This document shows positions 17,657-27,748 of a stretch of DNA of 64,000 nt, one piece after another; the stretch's first letter is position 1, and every line of letters starts with the position of its first letter. The stretch spans positions 1-64,000 of the forward strand of contig JADJMG010000010.1 of NCBI GenBank assembly GCA_016709725.1, written 5' to 3'. This DNA is from Bacteroidota bacterium (GTDB lineage: Bacteria > Bacteroidota > Bacteroidia > AKYH767-A > OLB10). The notes under the pieces are model-generated. The model saw nothing but the letters and a program-made list of their open reading frames with translations. It did no database searches and was not told the origin of the DNA. A program made the position numbers and the translations under genes.

Positions 17657-17694
17657 TGTAAATCGTTTAATGGTTAAAAGTTAATGATGTAAAA

Positions 17695-18275
17695 TTATTT
17701 ATTTTCTGTGATAGGCTCGGGTTGATTGGTGTTGATACGTCTTTTATTTATGATTCGTTGAAATGCAGTTGGTGTAAGACCAGTCGCATTTTTGAATTGG
17801 GTACTGAAATGGGCCGCACTGCTGTAATTAAGCTGCCAAGCTATTTCTGTAAAGCTTAATTGGTTTGTTGATATCATTTGCTTTGCACGTTCTGTTTTTT
17901 GAAGGATAATAAAATTTTCTATGGATGTAAAAGTAACTTCAGAAAAAACATTGGAGAGGTAGCCAAAACTGTAATTAAGTTTTCGGACAAATACACTGAA
18001 AATTTTGAATTTTGAATTTTATCATCCATGTAAACCATTTCTATAATGGTATCTTTAATTTTTTGAACCAGAATACTTTTTTGAGATTCTACGATATCAA
18101 TTCCATAATGGTTTAAGGAGGATTTTAGCTGACAATACTTCTCGCTTGTTTCTGTTTCATTAATTTCCACTTCTCCAAAACCAGTGAGCGTATATGTAAT
18201 TTCTAATTTGTTTATTTGTTCTTCAAGAACTTTTTTACAAACAACAGGCATATCATATTTGAGGTAAATTTTCAT
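17695..18275 (-). pseudogene. AraC-family regulator, frameshifted in a poly-A run
   Basis: The first part (from the ATG at 18275) reads MKIYLKYDMPVVCKKVLEEQ..., then ILVQKIKDTIIEMVYMDDK and SVYLSENL. This is the N-terminal region of a common Bacteroidota AraC-type protein of about 190 residues. After SVYLSE the frame is lost and stops at 17919. One base added to the run at 17980-17983 continues the reading as KLNYSFGYLSNVFSEVTFTS, then FIILQKTERAKQ, and joins the HTH part FTEIAWQLNYSSAAHFSTQF...GLTPTAFQR ending at 17695. So both AraC helix-turn-helix motifs are present but out of frame. Confidence 0.85.
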
Positions 18276-18743
18276 CTTATTTTTGTTTATTGTTCATATT
18301 CAAAATTGAGAATAAGGTTACTGTAGTTATGCATTGTAGAAGGTGGGCATGGCTGTGATTCTCGAGTAAATTTGTAAATCACTTGAAGGAAGGGGCAATT
18401 AATCAGGTTTGAGATTAAGGTTACTGGTGAGAAATGAAGTAATGTTAAACTCTAATTTAAGCGTACTGAAGTTTTTTTTCGCTTGGCTTATTATAATCAA
18501 ATTCTGACAAGTTAAAATTAGGGAACATATGATCTGTAACAGAAAAAACAGAAGTAAATTGTTATGTTCATTTATAAATTATTGATATTCTAAGACAAAA
18601 TTAATATGAGGAAAAATTAATAAGTGATTTTCTAAATTTAAATGGATAATAATTCATATGCCTTTTTTATGAAGAATAATTAATCCTTCAAATCATTTTT
18701 TGATTTACCTATTGTAAGTTAATGCCAACGATAATAATCTAAC
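18276..18743. other. AT-rich intergenic region
   Basis: I see no gene, RNA or repeat here. The DNA is very AT-rich. It separates the AraC-type gene start from the terminator of the T9SS gene, so it should hold the promoter of the regulator, but I cannot place a TTG/TAnnTTTG pair with confidence. Confidence 0.5.
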
Positions 18744-18782
18744 AAAAAAAAGGAAGCTGCCTCTAGGAGACAGCTTCCTTTT
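18744..18782 (-). terminator. Strong rho-independent terminator after T9SS gene
   Basis: The arms AAGGAAGCTGcCTC and GAGACAGCTTCCTT form a long, nearly perfect stem with a small TAG loop. On the minus strand they are followed by eight T residues. It ends about 20 bp beyond the stop of the 18804-20642 gene. Confidence 0.9.
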
Positions 18783-18803
18783 GATAAGCAAACAAGTGAT
18801 AGA

Positions 18804-20642
18804 TTACTTAGTCACTTGTAATTTTCTACTGAATTCTTTGTTGTCCACAACGAAACGTACTGTGTACAATCCAGTTTGTATCTTAGAAAGATTTACTTCT
18901 AATTGACCGTTTTGAATGGTCATTTGCTCACTAGATACTAATGAACCTTTGATGTCGTACATCTGAACAACCATCTTACCTTGACCTAATACAGCAGCAT
19001 CAACAACGATAGTTGCTTTGTCGCGAGCTGGATTTGGGAAGAATTGGCCAATTCCATCTTCAGCGTTAACATCTTCAATACCTACACCTACACGTGAAAT
19101 TGTAGCACGAATCATTAAGTCTTCGATTTGTCCAGAACGGTAATCTGACATTGTTCCACCTAAGATTTCGAAAGTGCGGTTACTGAAAGGAGCCACTTGA
19201 TTTTGTCCTAATGCAACTTGATCACCATTCATATTCCAGCTGATGTAAAAACCACCACTATCAATTCGAATTGGTGCAGTCAATGTAGTGTTAACAAATG
19301 CTCCAGATACAAATCCTGGTGCAACATTAATAGAATCTAATAATGTTCCAGCAGTATTGTTTGGACCGTTATCAGCAAATACTTTAATATGATAACCTAC
19401 AGCTAATGGATCTGTAACGATGAACATAGAAGTTTTTGTGATGTCACAAGGATAGAATGGAGGAATGAAATAGTTAGCGCAACCACCATTTCCGCCGCTC
19501 CAAGAAATTCCACCTGCAGCAGCAGTTCCATTGTCATAAACTAAGTTAATATCAACTAATGTAGTATCCACAACTTGTAATTCTTGTGTCTTACCATCAT
19601 TTCCAGCAAACGCATCTCCACCTAAGGTAGTTGTATTGATGAAACGGAATGTTCCAGCATTAAGTGGAATGAATGGATTTGCAAAATTGATGATCTGAGT
19701 TTGACTTGGTTGTAATGTATCAGTCGCTGCAGTATTTGAAACTTGAACTGCGTTGTTAGCTGCTCTTACTAAACCAGAAACGTTAAATGGATTTAAAACA
19801 GTGTTACCCGCATTCACAACTTGTGACGTCAGTGCATGTGCACCAGCCGCATTTTTTGAAATGAAAATAGCCCCTGTAACTTCATTGTCTGCATATAATG
19901 AGGCAGCATCGTTAATTAAAAGTGTTGTTGATGCTGGTGGGTAAAATTTAATTGCATAAGTAGTAGGAGGGTAGATGTCAAAATAAGGATTTAATCCATC
20001 ATTACCTGATCCGTTTTCGATTCCTACAGATACAAAGCCAGGATTAGCACTACTAGGACCCGTTTGTGACAAATACTGATAAGTGATTGAACTGTCATTG
20101 TAATCTAAAATAATTTGGAAAGTGTTGTTTCCATCATAAGCAGGAACAGCATTTACCCAGAAAGGTACACTGTCAAATGTTACGACCACTGAGTCCAAAC
20201 CTGGACTTGTCCATTTCCAGCATTTTGCTACATTTTGTGCCGCTGGTAAGGGCGCATTTTCAAAATTTAAATCCGACATTAATGCTGCAACGAAATTGTT
20301 TTTAGCATCAGGAGTTGGAATTACAGGAAACGCAGCCGCAAATGTTGTGTTTGGGTTGAATACAAGGTAACCATTTGATCCAATCCAAAAACGATCTACT
20401 GTGTACCAGTAATATTGGAAAGGTGCAGGAAGTGAAAACGGTCCAACAGCATTGTCATCCGCTAATCCTGATATTTGTTCAGCATTTGGATTAGAAGAGA
20501 TATCAATCCAGTTGAAAGTAGGTCCGTTTGGATCATTACTGTCTCTCCAAACATTTCCGTATAAATCAGGTCCACCTGAAGTTTGTGCGTAAAGTCCGAT
20601 AGTCGAAGCTAAGCAGACTGCTAATAGTAAAATTTTTTTCAT
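18804..20642 (-). CDS. T9SS-secreted surface protein with C-terminal sorting domain
   Basis: The 612-residue protein has a signal peptide (MKKILLLAVCLASTIGLYAQ) and a long beta-rich body with repeated NxxF and VxVGIENGSG strands. It ends in a typical type A sorting domain (GQFFPNPARDKATIVV, then MVVQMYDIKGSLV and GLYTVRFVVDNKEFSRKLQV). The sorting domain targets it through the type IX system to the outer surface, where the domain is removed. The body resembles nidogen/lectin-like segments (YYWYTVDRFWIGSNGYLVF), but I cannot assign a catalytic role. A strong terminator follows, so it is probably a single, well-expressed gene. Confidence 0.87.
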   Translation of the reverse strand: MKKILLLAVCLASTIGLYAQTSGGPDLYGNVWRDSNDPNGPTFNWIDISSNPNAEQISGLADDNAVGPFSLPAPFQYYWYTVDRFWIGSNGYLVFNPNTTFAAAFPVIPTPDAKNNFVAALMSDLNFENAPLPAAQNVAKCWKWTSPGLDSVVVTFDSVPFWVNAVPAYDGNNTFQIILDYNDSSITYQYLSQTGPSSANPGFVSVGIENGSGNDGLNPYFDIYPPTTYAIKFYPPASTTLLINDAASLYADNEVTGAIFISKNAAGAHALTSQVVNAGNTVLNPFNVSGLVRAANNAVQVSNTAATDTLQPSQTQIINFANPFIPLNAGTFRFINTTTLGGDAFAGNDGKTQELQVVDTTLVDINLVYDNGTAAAGGISWSGGNGGCANYFIPPFYPCDITKTSMFIVTDPLAVGYHIKVFADNGPNNTAGTLLDSINVAPGFVSGAFVNTTLTAPIRIDSGGFYISWNMNGDQVALGQNQVAPFSNRTFEILGGTMSDYRSGQIEDLMIRATISRVGVGIEDVNAEDGIGQFFPNPARDKATIVVDAAVLGQGKMVVQMYDIKGSLVSSEQMTIQNGQLEVNLSKIQTGLYTVRFVVDNKEFSRKLQVTK

Positions 20643-20812
20643 ATTGTTTTATTGTTATTTGGGTTTCTAAGTTGATCGACTAAATTAGAAAATTATGAGG
20701 TAATAGTGGTTGTAAAAAGAAGTAAATTCATAAGAAAAATTATTTTTATTTCATTATCAACCTGTAAAGTATTGATTGTAAGTATCTTTTATGGAATTGT
20801 CGAAATGTAAAA

Positions 20813-21553
20813 TTACATGCCAAAACTGAAAATTCCAATCAATCCACCCGTTGTTATCGCCATCAATTTATAAATGTTAAAGCGATGATCACTTCCTGAC
20901 TCAAATAGAATAGTAGTACTGATGTGTAAAAAGATGCCAATTACAAGCGCCATGATGTTGTTGTAGTAATTTTCAAAATTCCCTAACGCTTCTTCTTGAA
21001 ATAGAATTCCAAGTAATGCACCAAAAGGTGCCATGGAAGCAAAAATGGCTAAATAGATAAATGTTTTTGCTTTAGATACACCGGATGCTATCAACATACT
21101 GACTAATGCAAATGCAACTGGAATATGATGCAGTATAATTCCATAAAGTAAACTATGCCCGTGACTATGATCATGCGTTGCCCCAATTTCAGATATAGTA
21201 GCCAGCGGCATTCCCTCTAAAAAACTATGAAGCGATAAACTAATCATCATCGTTAACGGAAAGGCTCCATGGTGATGTGAATGTACATGAATGTGACCAT
21301 GTTCTATTCCTTCTGAAAATAATTCTAAAACTATTTGTAAAAAGAATCCAACCATGATCCAAATTCCAATGGATGCACCACTATTTTGGTAAACCTCCGG
21401 CATTAAATGCAATACGGTAATTGCAAATAGAAAGGCGCCAGAAAAGGAAAGAAGTAATTTTAAAAAGTTTTTAGATGGATTTTTAATAAAAAAATAGACC
21501 CCGCCGCTGAGAATCACAGAAGCAAAGAGTAGAAACAGATCGAAGTAATCCAT
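20813..21553 (-). CDS. ZIP-family divalent metal transporter
   Basis: The 246-residue protein has about eight membrane helices. A histidine-rich loop follows helix 3 (GIEHGHIHVHSHHHG). Helices 4 and 5 carry the metal-site motifs SLSLHSFLEGMPLA and GIILHHIPVAFALV, the HxxxE/HHIP signature of ZIP transporters. It probably imports zinc or iron across the inner membrane. The start lies 1 bp from the stop of the methyltransferase gene, so the two are co-transcribed. Confidence 0.9.
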   Translation of the reverse strand: MDYFDLFLLFASVILSGGVYFFIKNPSKNFLKLLLSFSGAFLFAITVLHLMPEVYQNSGASIGIWIMVGFFLQIVLELFSEGIEHGHIHVHSHHHGAFPLTMMISLSLHSFLEGMPLATISEIGATHDHSHGHSLLYGIILHHIPVAFALVSMLIASGVSKAKTFIYLAIFASMAPFGALLGILFQEEALGNFENYYNNIMALVIGIFLHISTTILFESGSDHRFNIYKLMAITTGGLIGIFSFGM

Positions 21554-21554
21554 A

Positions 21555-22289
21555 TTACAGTTTTCGAGTTACAAAGATGAGTCTTTTTGATTGATCTAAA
21601 CTAAAATGATGTAATCCATAATCTCCATAAATCTCTAATACACTTAGACCTGCCTTTGCAAAAAATCGTAAAAAATCTTCCGGATACAACAGTCGCACTT
21701 CTTCTGTAAAATGAAAATCTTGACCTTGATCTTCAAATTTAATGTTCTTTACAATTTTACCAGATTCAATCTTTTTGCTGATTTGAAATTGAATCCCATC
21801 CACCTCCTTTGTTTGGTTCGATACCATGTGTTTTTCTGCATAATATGAATTTAAGTAATCAATAATAAAATAGCCGCCCGATTGTAAGTTCTTAGCGGTG
21901 GATTGGATCACCAATTCGTTTTCATGCTCGCGTTCAAAATAACCAAAACTTGTAAATAGATTAAATACGGCGTCAAAATAATTTGTGCGTAATACTCTTC
22001 TCATATCATGTCTGAAAAATTGCAAATGATCATTTTCAAATTTTTTGCAATGTAAAATATTTTCTTCTGATAAATCCGCTCCAATGACATCGTAGCCGCA
22101 TTGGTTTAAATAAATAGAATGTCGACCTTTTCCACACGCTAAATCTAAAACTCTGCTCGATTTCGGTAGATGAATACGAGTCAATAAAAGATCCAAAAAA
22201 TCATGCGCTTCTTGGTCGTTTCGATTTTTATAGAGGAGATGATAATATGGAGAGTTAAACCAGGATTCAAACCAACTGACAGCTTTCAT
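21555..22289 (-). CDS. Class I SAM-dependent methyltransferase
   Basis: The 244-residue protein carries motif I VLDLACGKGRHSIYL near residue 42, the acidic motif II (DVIGADLSEENI) and a motif near FDAVFNLFTSFGYF. This is the Rossmann-type methyltransferase fold. The N-terminus SPYYHLLYKNRNDQEA is common in the family often labelled methyltransferase type 11/25. Its substrate cannot be told. It lies directly upstream of the ZIP transporter gene in one operon. Confidence 0.85.
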   Translation of the reverse strand: MKAVSWFESWFNSPYYHLLYKNRNDQEAHDFLDLLLTRIHLPKSSRVLDLACGKGRHSIYLNQCGYDVIGADLSEENILHCKKFENDHLQFFRHDMRRVLRTNYFDAVFNLFTSFGYFEREHENELVIQSTAKNLQSGGYFIIDYLNSYYAEKHMVSNQTKEVDGIQFQISKKIESGKIVKNIKFEDQGQDFHFTEEVRLLYPEDFLRFFAKAGLSVLEIYGDYGLHHFSLDQSKRLIFVTRKL

Positions 22290-22496
22290 TTCTTCTTCTT
22301 GATTTTAAATACACTAGTTTTTTGTTAATGAGTCGATTATGTGCTGAAATGAAACCCTGAGATTTAAAATCTAGTTGTTGCAAATTTATGGTTTTTAAGT
22401 ATTAGAAAGTAAATTTGGGCAGAGATATCTTTTTTAATGAGTTACTAACTCTTTTCCCATTTTGCTTAAAAGGATGGAATATTCAGTTTATTTTTG

Positions 22497-23642
22497 ATGC
22501 CAATGAGTAAGTTGAAGCGGAAAGGTTTTTTCCCACAAAGTTTAAAGGTATGGAAGCATAAGCGTACATCTCCAGGTGCCGCACCCGGCGCTATCAATTT
22601 GGCTGAAGATGCTAAGGCTCCTATGCTCTATGTTACTTCTTTTAATACCGAGTTGTTATTTGAGATGCCTTTCGATAGCCTTGATCAAGTTCAAGAACGA
22701 ATCGAAAAGTATCCTGAAATGATTCATTGGATAGAACTAAAAGGCTTTGGTGATCGAAGTCTCTTAGAGAGATTTTGTTATGAATATAACATCCACCGAC
22801 TAGAAATGGAGGATGTGATCAATACCTATCAACGACCCAAGCTGGAGGAATTCGATGATCACTTGTTTATCGTAACTCGTTTGCTGAAGATGAATGAAGG
22901 GAATTTGCATAACGATCAACTTTCATTGTTTGTAAAGGAAAATATCGTCATTACCATTCAAGAATATTATGACGATTATTTCGAAGCTATTCGTACTCGT
23001 ATTCGAAGTGGTAGAGGACACCTGCGTTCTTCTTCATCCGATTATTTATCGTATACTTTATTGGATTCTATTGTGGATACTTATTTTCCATTGCTCGAAG
23101 TGCTCGGCGAACGCTTGGATGAATTGGAAGATGAACTTTTTACTAAACCCACACGCAATTCATTGCAAAGAATTCAGCAAATTAAAAGAGAGCTTATCGT
23201 ACTTCGTCGTTCCGTTTTTGCAGAAAGAGATAAGGTGAATGATATTTTAAGAAGTACTTCAGGAATTATCTCCGATCAAACGAAATTGTATTTTAGAGAT
23301 ACCTATGACCATACGATTCAAGTGATGGATTTGGTGGAAAGTTATAAGGAGATTACCGCATCATTGATGGATATTTATCTTTCCAGTGTGAGTAATAAAC
23401 TCAATGCAGTGATGAAAGTATTGGCAGTGATCTCTACTATTTTTATTCCGTTGACTTTTATTGTGGGCGTGTATGGAATGAATTTTCCAAATGTAGATCC
23501 AGAAACAGGACAAAAACTTCCGTTGAATATGCCGGAGTTGTATTCACCTTATGGTTATGTAGGCGTGATGTTGTTTATGCTCATTTTGGTTTTAATTCAG
23601 TTGTATGTTTTTTGGCGTAAAGGATGGATGGATAAAACCTGA
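22497..23642 (+). CDS. corA: CorA magnesium/cobalt transporter
   Basis: CorA is a pentameric inner-membrane Mg2+ channel. The roughly 380-residue product has the large cytoplasmic domain (NTYQRPKLEEFDDHLFIVTRLL is a family hallmark), a long stalk helix and two C-terminal helices. The selectivity motif GMN is in FIVGVYGMNFPN near the end, followed by a basic tail. The frame is open from a TTG at 22494. I use the ATG at 22497; the ATG at 22503 is equally possible. It is 4 bp upstream of priA in the same direction. Confidence 0.93.
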   Translation: MPMSKLKRKGFFPQSLKVWKHKRTSPGAAPGAINLAEDAKAPMLYVTSFNTELLFEMPFDSLDQVQERIEKYPEMIHWIELKGFGDRSLLERFCYEYNIHRLEMEDVINTYQRPKLEEFDDHLFIVTRLLKMNEGNLHNDQLSLFVKENIVITIQEYYDDYFEAIRTRIRSGRGHLRSSSSDYLSYTLLDSIVDTYFPLLEVLGERLDELEDELFTKPTRNSLQRIQQIKRELIVLRRSVFAERDKVNDILRSTSGIISDQTKLYFRDTYDHTIQVMDLVESYKEITASLMDIYLSSVSNKLNAVMKVLAVISTIFIPLTFIVGVYGMNFPNVDPETGQKLPLNMPELYSPYGYVGVMLFMLILVLIQLYVFWRKGWMDKT

Positions 23643-23646
23643 GACG

Positions 23647-24888
23647 ATGAATGTAGAGAAGAGATGGTTTGTTAATGTGATTTTACCTTTGCCTTTGCCC
23701 GATTTGTTCACGTACGAAGTACCGGAAGAGATGAGAGAAGGCGTGTCGCCAGGCGTGCGTGTAGTGGTTCAATTTGGAAAACAAAAAGTGTATTCAGCGC
23801 TCGTTTATGAGTGTCATCATCAAGCGCCATTGCAATATTCAGTAAAGGAAGTATTAGCTGTGTTAGATGATCTTCCCGTAGTCACTCATCAACAGTTTAA
23901 ACTGTGGAAATGGATGTCTGAATATTACCAATGCGCCATGGGTGAAGTGATGCTTGCTGCATTACCCTCTGCATTGCGCTTGGAAAGTGAATCGAAGATC
24001 ACGCGCAATCCTTCATTTAATCAAGATACTTCCACACTTACCGATCATGAGTATGTGGTGTATGAAGCCTTGGAATTTAAAGAGGAATTATCGCTTAAAG
24101 AAGTAAGTAAAATTTTATCACTGAAGTATGTTTTGCCTGTAGTGAGAAGTTTAGTAAATAAAAATGTTTTGTTGGTTCATGAGGAAGTGGAAGAAAGATA
24201 CAAGCCTCGTTTTGTGGATGTGATTTCTTTGAATGAATTGGATTTTCCGGAAGATGTGCTCGGTGAGTTGATGAATAAATTAGAAAAAAAAGCACCAAAG
24301 CAAAGCGACCTCATCCTGACCTTTTTGCATTTGAGTAAGGAGATGGATGAAAAATCAATCTCCAAAGCACTCTTAATTAAGAAATCAGGAAGTAATTCAA
24401 CGGCATTAAACGCACTCCTAAAGAAAGGAGTACTGTTGTCCGAAAAAAAGCAGGAAGATCGAATTCAAGCATACAAAGGTAAATTGATTCCACCGCTCGT
24501 TTTGAATCCATTTCAAGAGCAAGCTTTGCTAGAAACAGAACTTGCTTTTGAGAATGGAAAAGTGGGTCTTTTGCATGGAGTCACTTCGTCTGGAAAAACG
24601 GAGTTGTATATTCATTTAATTAAGAAAAAACTGGATGAAGGCAAGCAAGTATTGTATTTGTTACCTGAAATTGCTCTAACTACGCAGTTGATCACCCGTC
24701 TTCAAAAACATTTTGGTGATCGTTTGCTCGTATATCATTCACGCTTTAACGAACAGGAAAGGGTAGAGGTGTGGAATAAATTATTAGCCGATAATTTGAC
24801 AGGCGAATCCTCATCGTACATGGTGATTGGTGCTCGTTCTTCCGTTTTTTCTACCCATGCAAAAGTTAGGATTAACGATCGTGGATGA
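23647..24888 (+). pseudogene. priA: PriA primosomal helicase, N-terminal part (frameshifted)
   Basis: PriA restarts collapsed replication forks. This part holds the DNA-binding domain (VILPLPLPDLFTYEVPEE, then GVRVVVQFGKQKVYSALV) and helicase Walker A (GVTSSGKTELYIHLI). The frame ends at 24888 in THAKVRINDRG because of an extra T in the run at 24845-24850. In the next frame the conserved VDEEHDQSYKQ (Walker B) and YNARDAA segments follow, up to about 24990. There a missing G at 24991-24992 returns to the original frame. The next entry is the second half. ATG 23647 is preferred over the TTG-started extension at 23605, which overlaps corA. Confidence 0.88.
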
Positions 24889-25008
24889 AGAACATGACCA
24901 ATCGTATAAACAAGTAGATCCTACACCTCGTTATAATGCGCGAGATGCCGCCATAGTCATGTCTGCTCATCAAGATGCTTCTATCTTATTGGTACTGCTA
25001 CACCTAGC

Positions 25009-26127
25009 ATGGAGTCTTATTTTAATGCGTTGTCAGGAAAGTTTGATTTGATCACGTTAGACCGTCGACATGCCGAATTGGAAATGCCCTTAGTGAGTAT
25101 TGTGAATATGAAGGATGCTCGCAATAGGAAACAAGTAAGCGGTAATTTTTCACACTCGCTCCTAGATGAATTGAAATTAATTTTGCAAGAAAAGCAGCAA
25201 GCCATTTTATTTCAAAACAGACGAGGATTTGCACCTTATCTCGAGTGTAATGTATGTTCATGGACCCCTCTTTGTACCAATTGTGATGTGTCCTTAACGT
25301 ATCATAAGTTTAAAAATGAAATTCGTTGCCACTATTGTGGATATGTGCAAGCACCCCCGCAAAAATGTTTGCAATGTGGTGATCAAGATATTCGCATGAA
25401 AGGTTTCGGCACAGAGCGGATCGTGGAAGATTTGCAACTCATTTTACCGGATGCAAATATTGCCCGACTCGATTACGATACCACACGTTCTAAATCAGGC
25501 TATCATCAAATTATTACTTCATTCGAGGAAGGTAAGATTGATATTTTGGTAGGCACACAAATGATCACCAAAGGTCTTGATTTCGATCGCGTGCAACTAG
25601 TTGGGGTTTTAAATGCAGATTCCATTTTGCATTACCCTGAATTTCGTGCGCATGAAAGAGGTTTTCAATTGCTGAGTCAAGTGAGTGGAAGAGCAGGCAG
25701 ACGCATGCATGGTAAAGTTTTAATTCAAGCTTACAACGTCGAATCTCCTGTCCTTTCGTATGTGTTGAAGCATGATTTCAAAGGTTTTTATATGCATGAA
25801 CTCACGGAGCGTCACCGATTTTTTTATCCGCCCTATTGTCGTTTAATTGAAATTCGATTGAAACATCGTGATGAGAAGAAAGCAGATCAGTTATCAAAGG
25901 AACTTACAACTGAATTAAAAAAGATGTTTGCAAATAGGGTATTAGGTCCAACCATTCCTTACGTCAATCGAGTGCGTAATTTTTATCTCCGCCAACTCAT
26001 GATAAAATTGGAAAAGACCATCAGCGTAAATGAAGTAAAAAAGAGTTTGCAAACAGCACTCGAAGAATTCAAAAAACGTCCCGAGAACCGACAGTTAATT
26101 ATTCAAGTTGACGTAGATCCTTTGTAA
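25009..26127 (+). pseudogene. priA: PriA primosomal helicase, C-terminal part
   Basis: This is the continuation of priA after two compensating one-base changes. It contains the GTATPSMES-type junction (read as MESYFNAL here), the zinc-binding cysteines CNVCSWTPLCTNC and CHYCGYVQAPPQKCLQCG, and helicase motifs V/VI (VGTQMITKGLDFDRVQLVG and SQVSGRAGR). The ATG at 25009 is not a real start. Joined parts give about 827 residues, normal for PriA. Only about 49 residues lie out of frame, but they include Walker B, so the protein as read would be inactive. An assembly error is more likely than loss of this gene. Confidence 0.88.
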
Positions 26128-26216
26128 GCTACAAGCCTCAAGCTGCTAGATTTTTTCCCCGCGAACGCTGCGCCTCCGCCGCGTTCCCCGCGTTTAAACG
26201 GTCAGTAATATATGCA

Positions 26217-27746
26217 CTAGTATTTTAATATTTTCCCTTGTGTTTTATCTTTCTCTGTAACCAACGAAACAATATATACTCCAGCTGCAATTCCATTCAT
26301 CCCAATTTCAGTTGTAAAATACCCTCCTGATATCACGTCCACTTTCCTCTCTACCACCACTCTCCCTTCCACATCAAACAACCGCAACACTCCACTCTTC
26401 CCTTTTAGCTTCGACGCATTCACATGAATCATATTCCACTCGGGATTATACCAGGCTTGAAAGAACACATCATTCTTTTCATCATTTTCGGCTTGGCCTA
26501 CTGTTAGTGTATCGCAGGGCGAGCCTACCCACGCACCCAACTCATAATCGGGATTGTTGGGTAAACCGTAATACGTTCTAGCCCCTCCTAAGTAAAAACT
26601 AAACGGTTGAAAATCGCAGGCGAGACCGAGTGAATCGGGTTGGTTGATGACGCTGAGGTTTGAGTTGTAGGCATTAAATAAATTAGGAGGATAAGGGAAA
26701 GACGAGCCAATACTATCGAAAACGCAACTAATGTAAATCTTACCATCTGGTCCCATTTCCATTCCACTATTTTCTGCCGGAATCGGAAACGAATCAATGA
26801 TTATTCGAGATGCAGAAATATTGGCTGCACTTAAATCAAACTGATATAATTTTCCAGGTTGTTGATATGCTTCCTGACTAGAATTCACATATAATTTACT
26901 CCCGTCTGGTGAAAATATTACACTTGTATAAAACTTATAAGGTAAACCTATATTTGGTTCAATTAATATTTCATTTGAAATTTGACCCGTACAACGATTG
27001 AAATCAAATAATCCTAAATAATTTGCATAACCACATAATGCTACTTTGTTTCCAATGGCATTAAAACTCATGTCACCAGCATTATTATATTGTTGAGTGC
27101 CGACATATTGAATTACTGGAGAATTTATTCCATTGGAATCTACTAAATAAACCCTGAATTCATTACTTGGATTTTGATGCATAGCATTCCATCGCCTTGT
27201 AATTAACCACCAATCCTTTCCATTCCCATGACGAACTGCTGTAAGCATATCTTGAATTGGATGATTAATATAACGTACATTTTTTTGCACTACTTGTCCA
27301 AGTCCACCTTGTAATTTCATATCAACTATGCTATACCATAAGCCGGTATCTGGTACAACCACTCCTGCAACAAATACATAAAAGGTACTATCCAAAATAG
27401 ACTTAGGTAAAATTAACATATCATGAGACCAACCTACACCTGTTAGACTATCCCCATTATTCATCTTAAAATGGACTTTATTAAATAATTTCCCCCTTTT
27501 AAGTTGTCCTGTTGAGCTTGATTGAACATCAGCAGTAGATCCATAAAAAATCAAATCTCCATTCGAATCAGAAATCGAAACAGTTCCTCTTTTAACAGCA
27601 GAACTACTTTTAAACAAAATTGAATTGTCAAATCGTACACCAGCACTATCGCCAAAGCACCAATTATTATTAGTGAACTGAGCATTTAAGCCAGACAAAT
27701 TAAATACTATCAATGTTATAATTAATTTAGCGTGTTTCACATTCAT
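26217..27746 (-). CDS. T9SS-secreted beta-propeller-like protein
   Basis: The ATG at 27746 gives a signal peptide (MNVKHAKLIITLIVFNLSGL ending NAQ); the longer frame from a TTG at 27764 overlaps the preceding gene. The body of about 400 residues has propeller-like blades (NNWCFGDSAGVRFD, GDLIFYGSTADVQ, VIFSPDGSKLYVNSS, MEMGPDGKIYISCVF), as in many Bacteroidota gliding or surface proteins. The C-terminus (FFQAWYNPEWNMIHV, GKSGVLRLFDVEGRVV, GVYIVSLVTEKDKTQGKIL) is a sorting domain. The start lies 2 bp after the stop of the giant protein, so the two are an operon. Activity unknown. Confidence 0.82.
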   Translation of the reverse strand: MNVKHAKLIITLIVFNLSGLNAQFTNNNWCFGDSAGVRFDNSILFKSSSAVKRGTVSISDSNGDLIFYGSTADVQSSSTGQLKRGKLFNKVHFKMNNGDSLTGVGWSHDMLILPKSILDSTFYVFVAGVVVPDTGLWYSIVDMKLQGGLGQVVQKNVRYINHPIQDMLTAVRHGNGKDWWLITRRWNAMHQNPSNEFRVYLVDSNGINSPVIQYVGTQQYNNAGDMSFNAIGNKVALCGYANYLGLFDFNRCTGQISNEILIEPNIGLPYKFYTSVIFSPDGSKLYVNSSQEAYQQPGKLYQFDLSAANISASRIIIDSFPIPAENSGMEMGPDGKIYISCVFDSIGSSFPYPPNLFNAYNSNLSVINQPDSLGLACDFQPFSFYLGGARTYYGLPNNPDYELGAWVGSPCDTLTVGQAENDEKNDVFFQAWYNPEWNMIHVNASKLKGKSGVLRLFDVEGRVVVERKVDVISGGYFTTEIGMNGIAAGVYIVSLVTEKDKTQGKILKY

Positions 27747-27748
27747 AG

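Noticed and set aside
26128..26216. GC-rich palindromic patch after priA as a terminator or RNA gene
   Set aside because: It has CGCG-rich inverted pieces but no T-run and resembles the other intergenic repeat debris.
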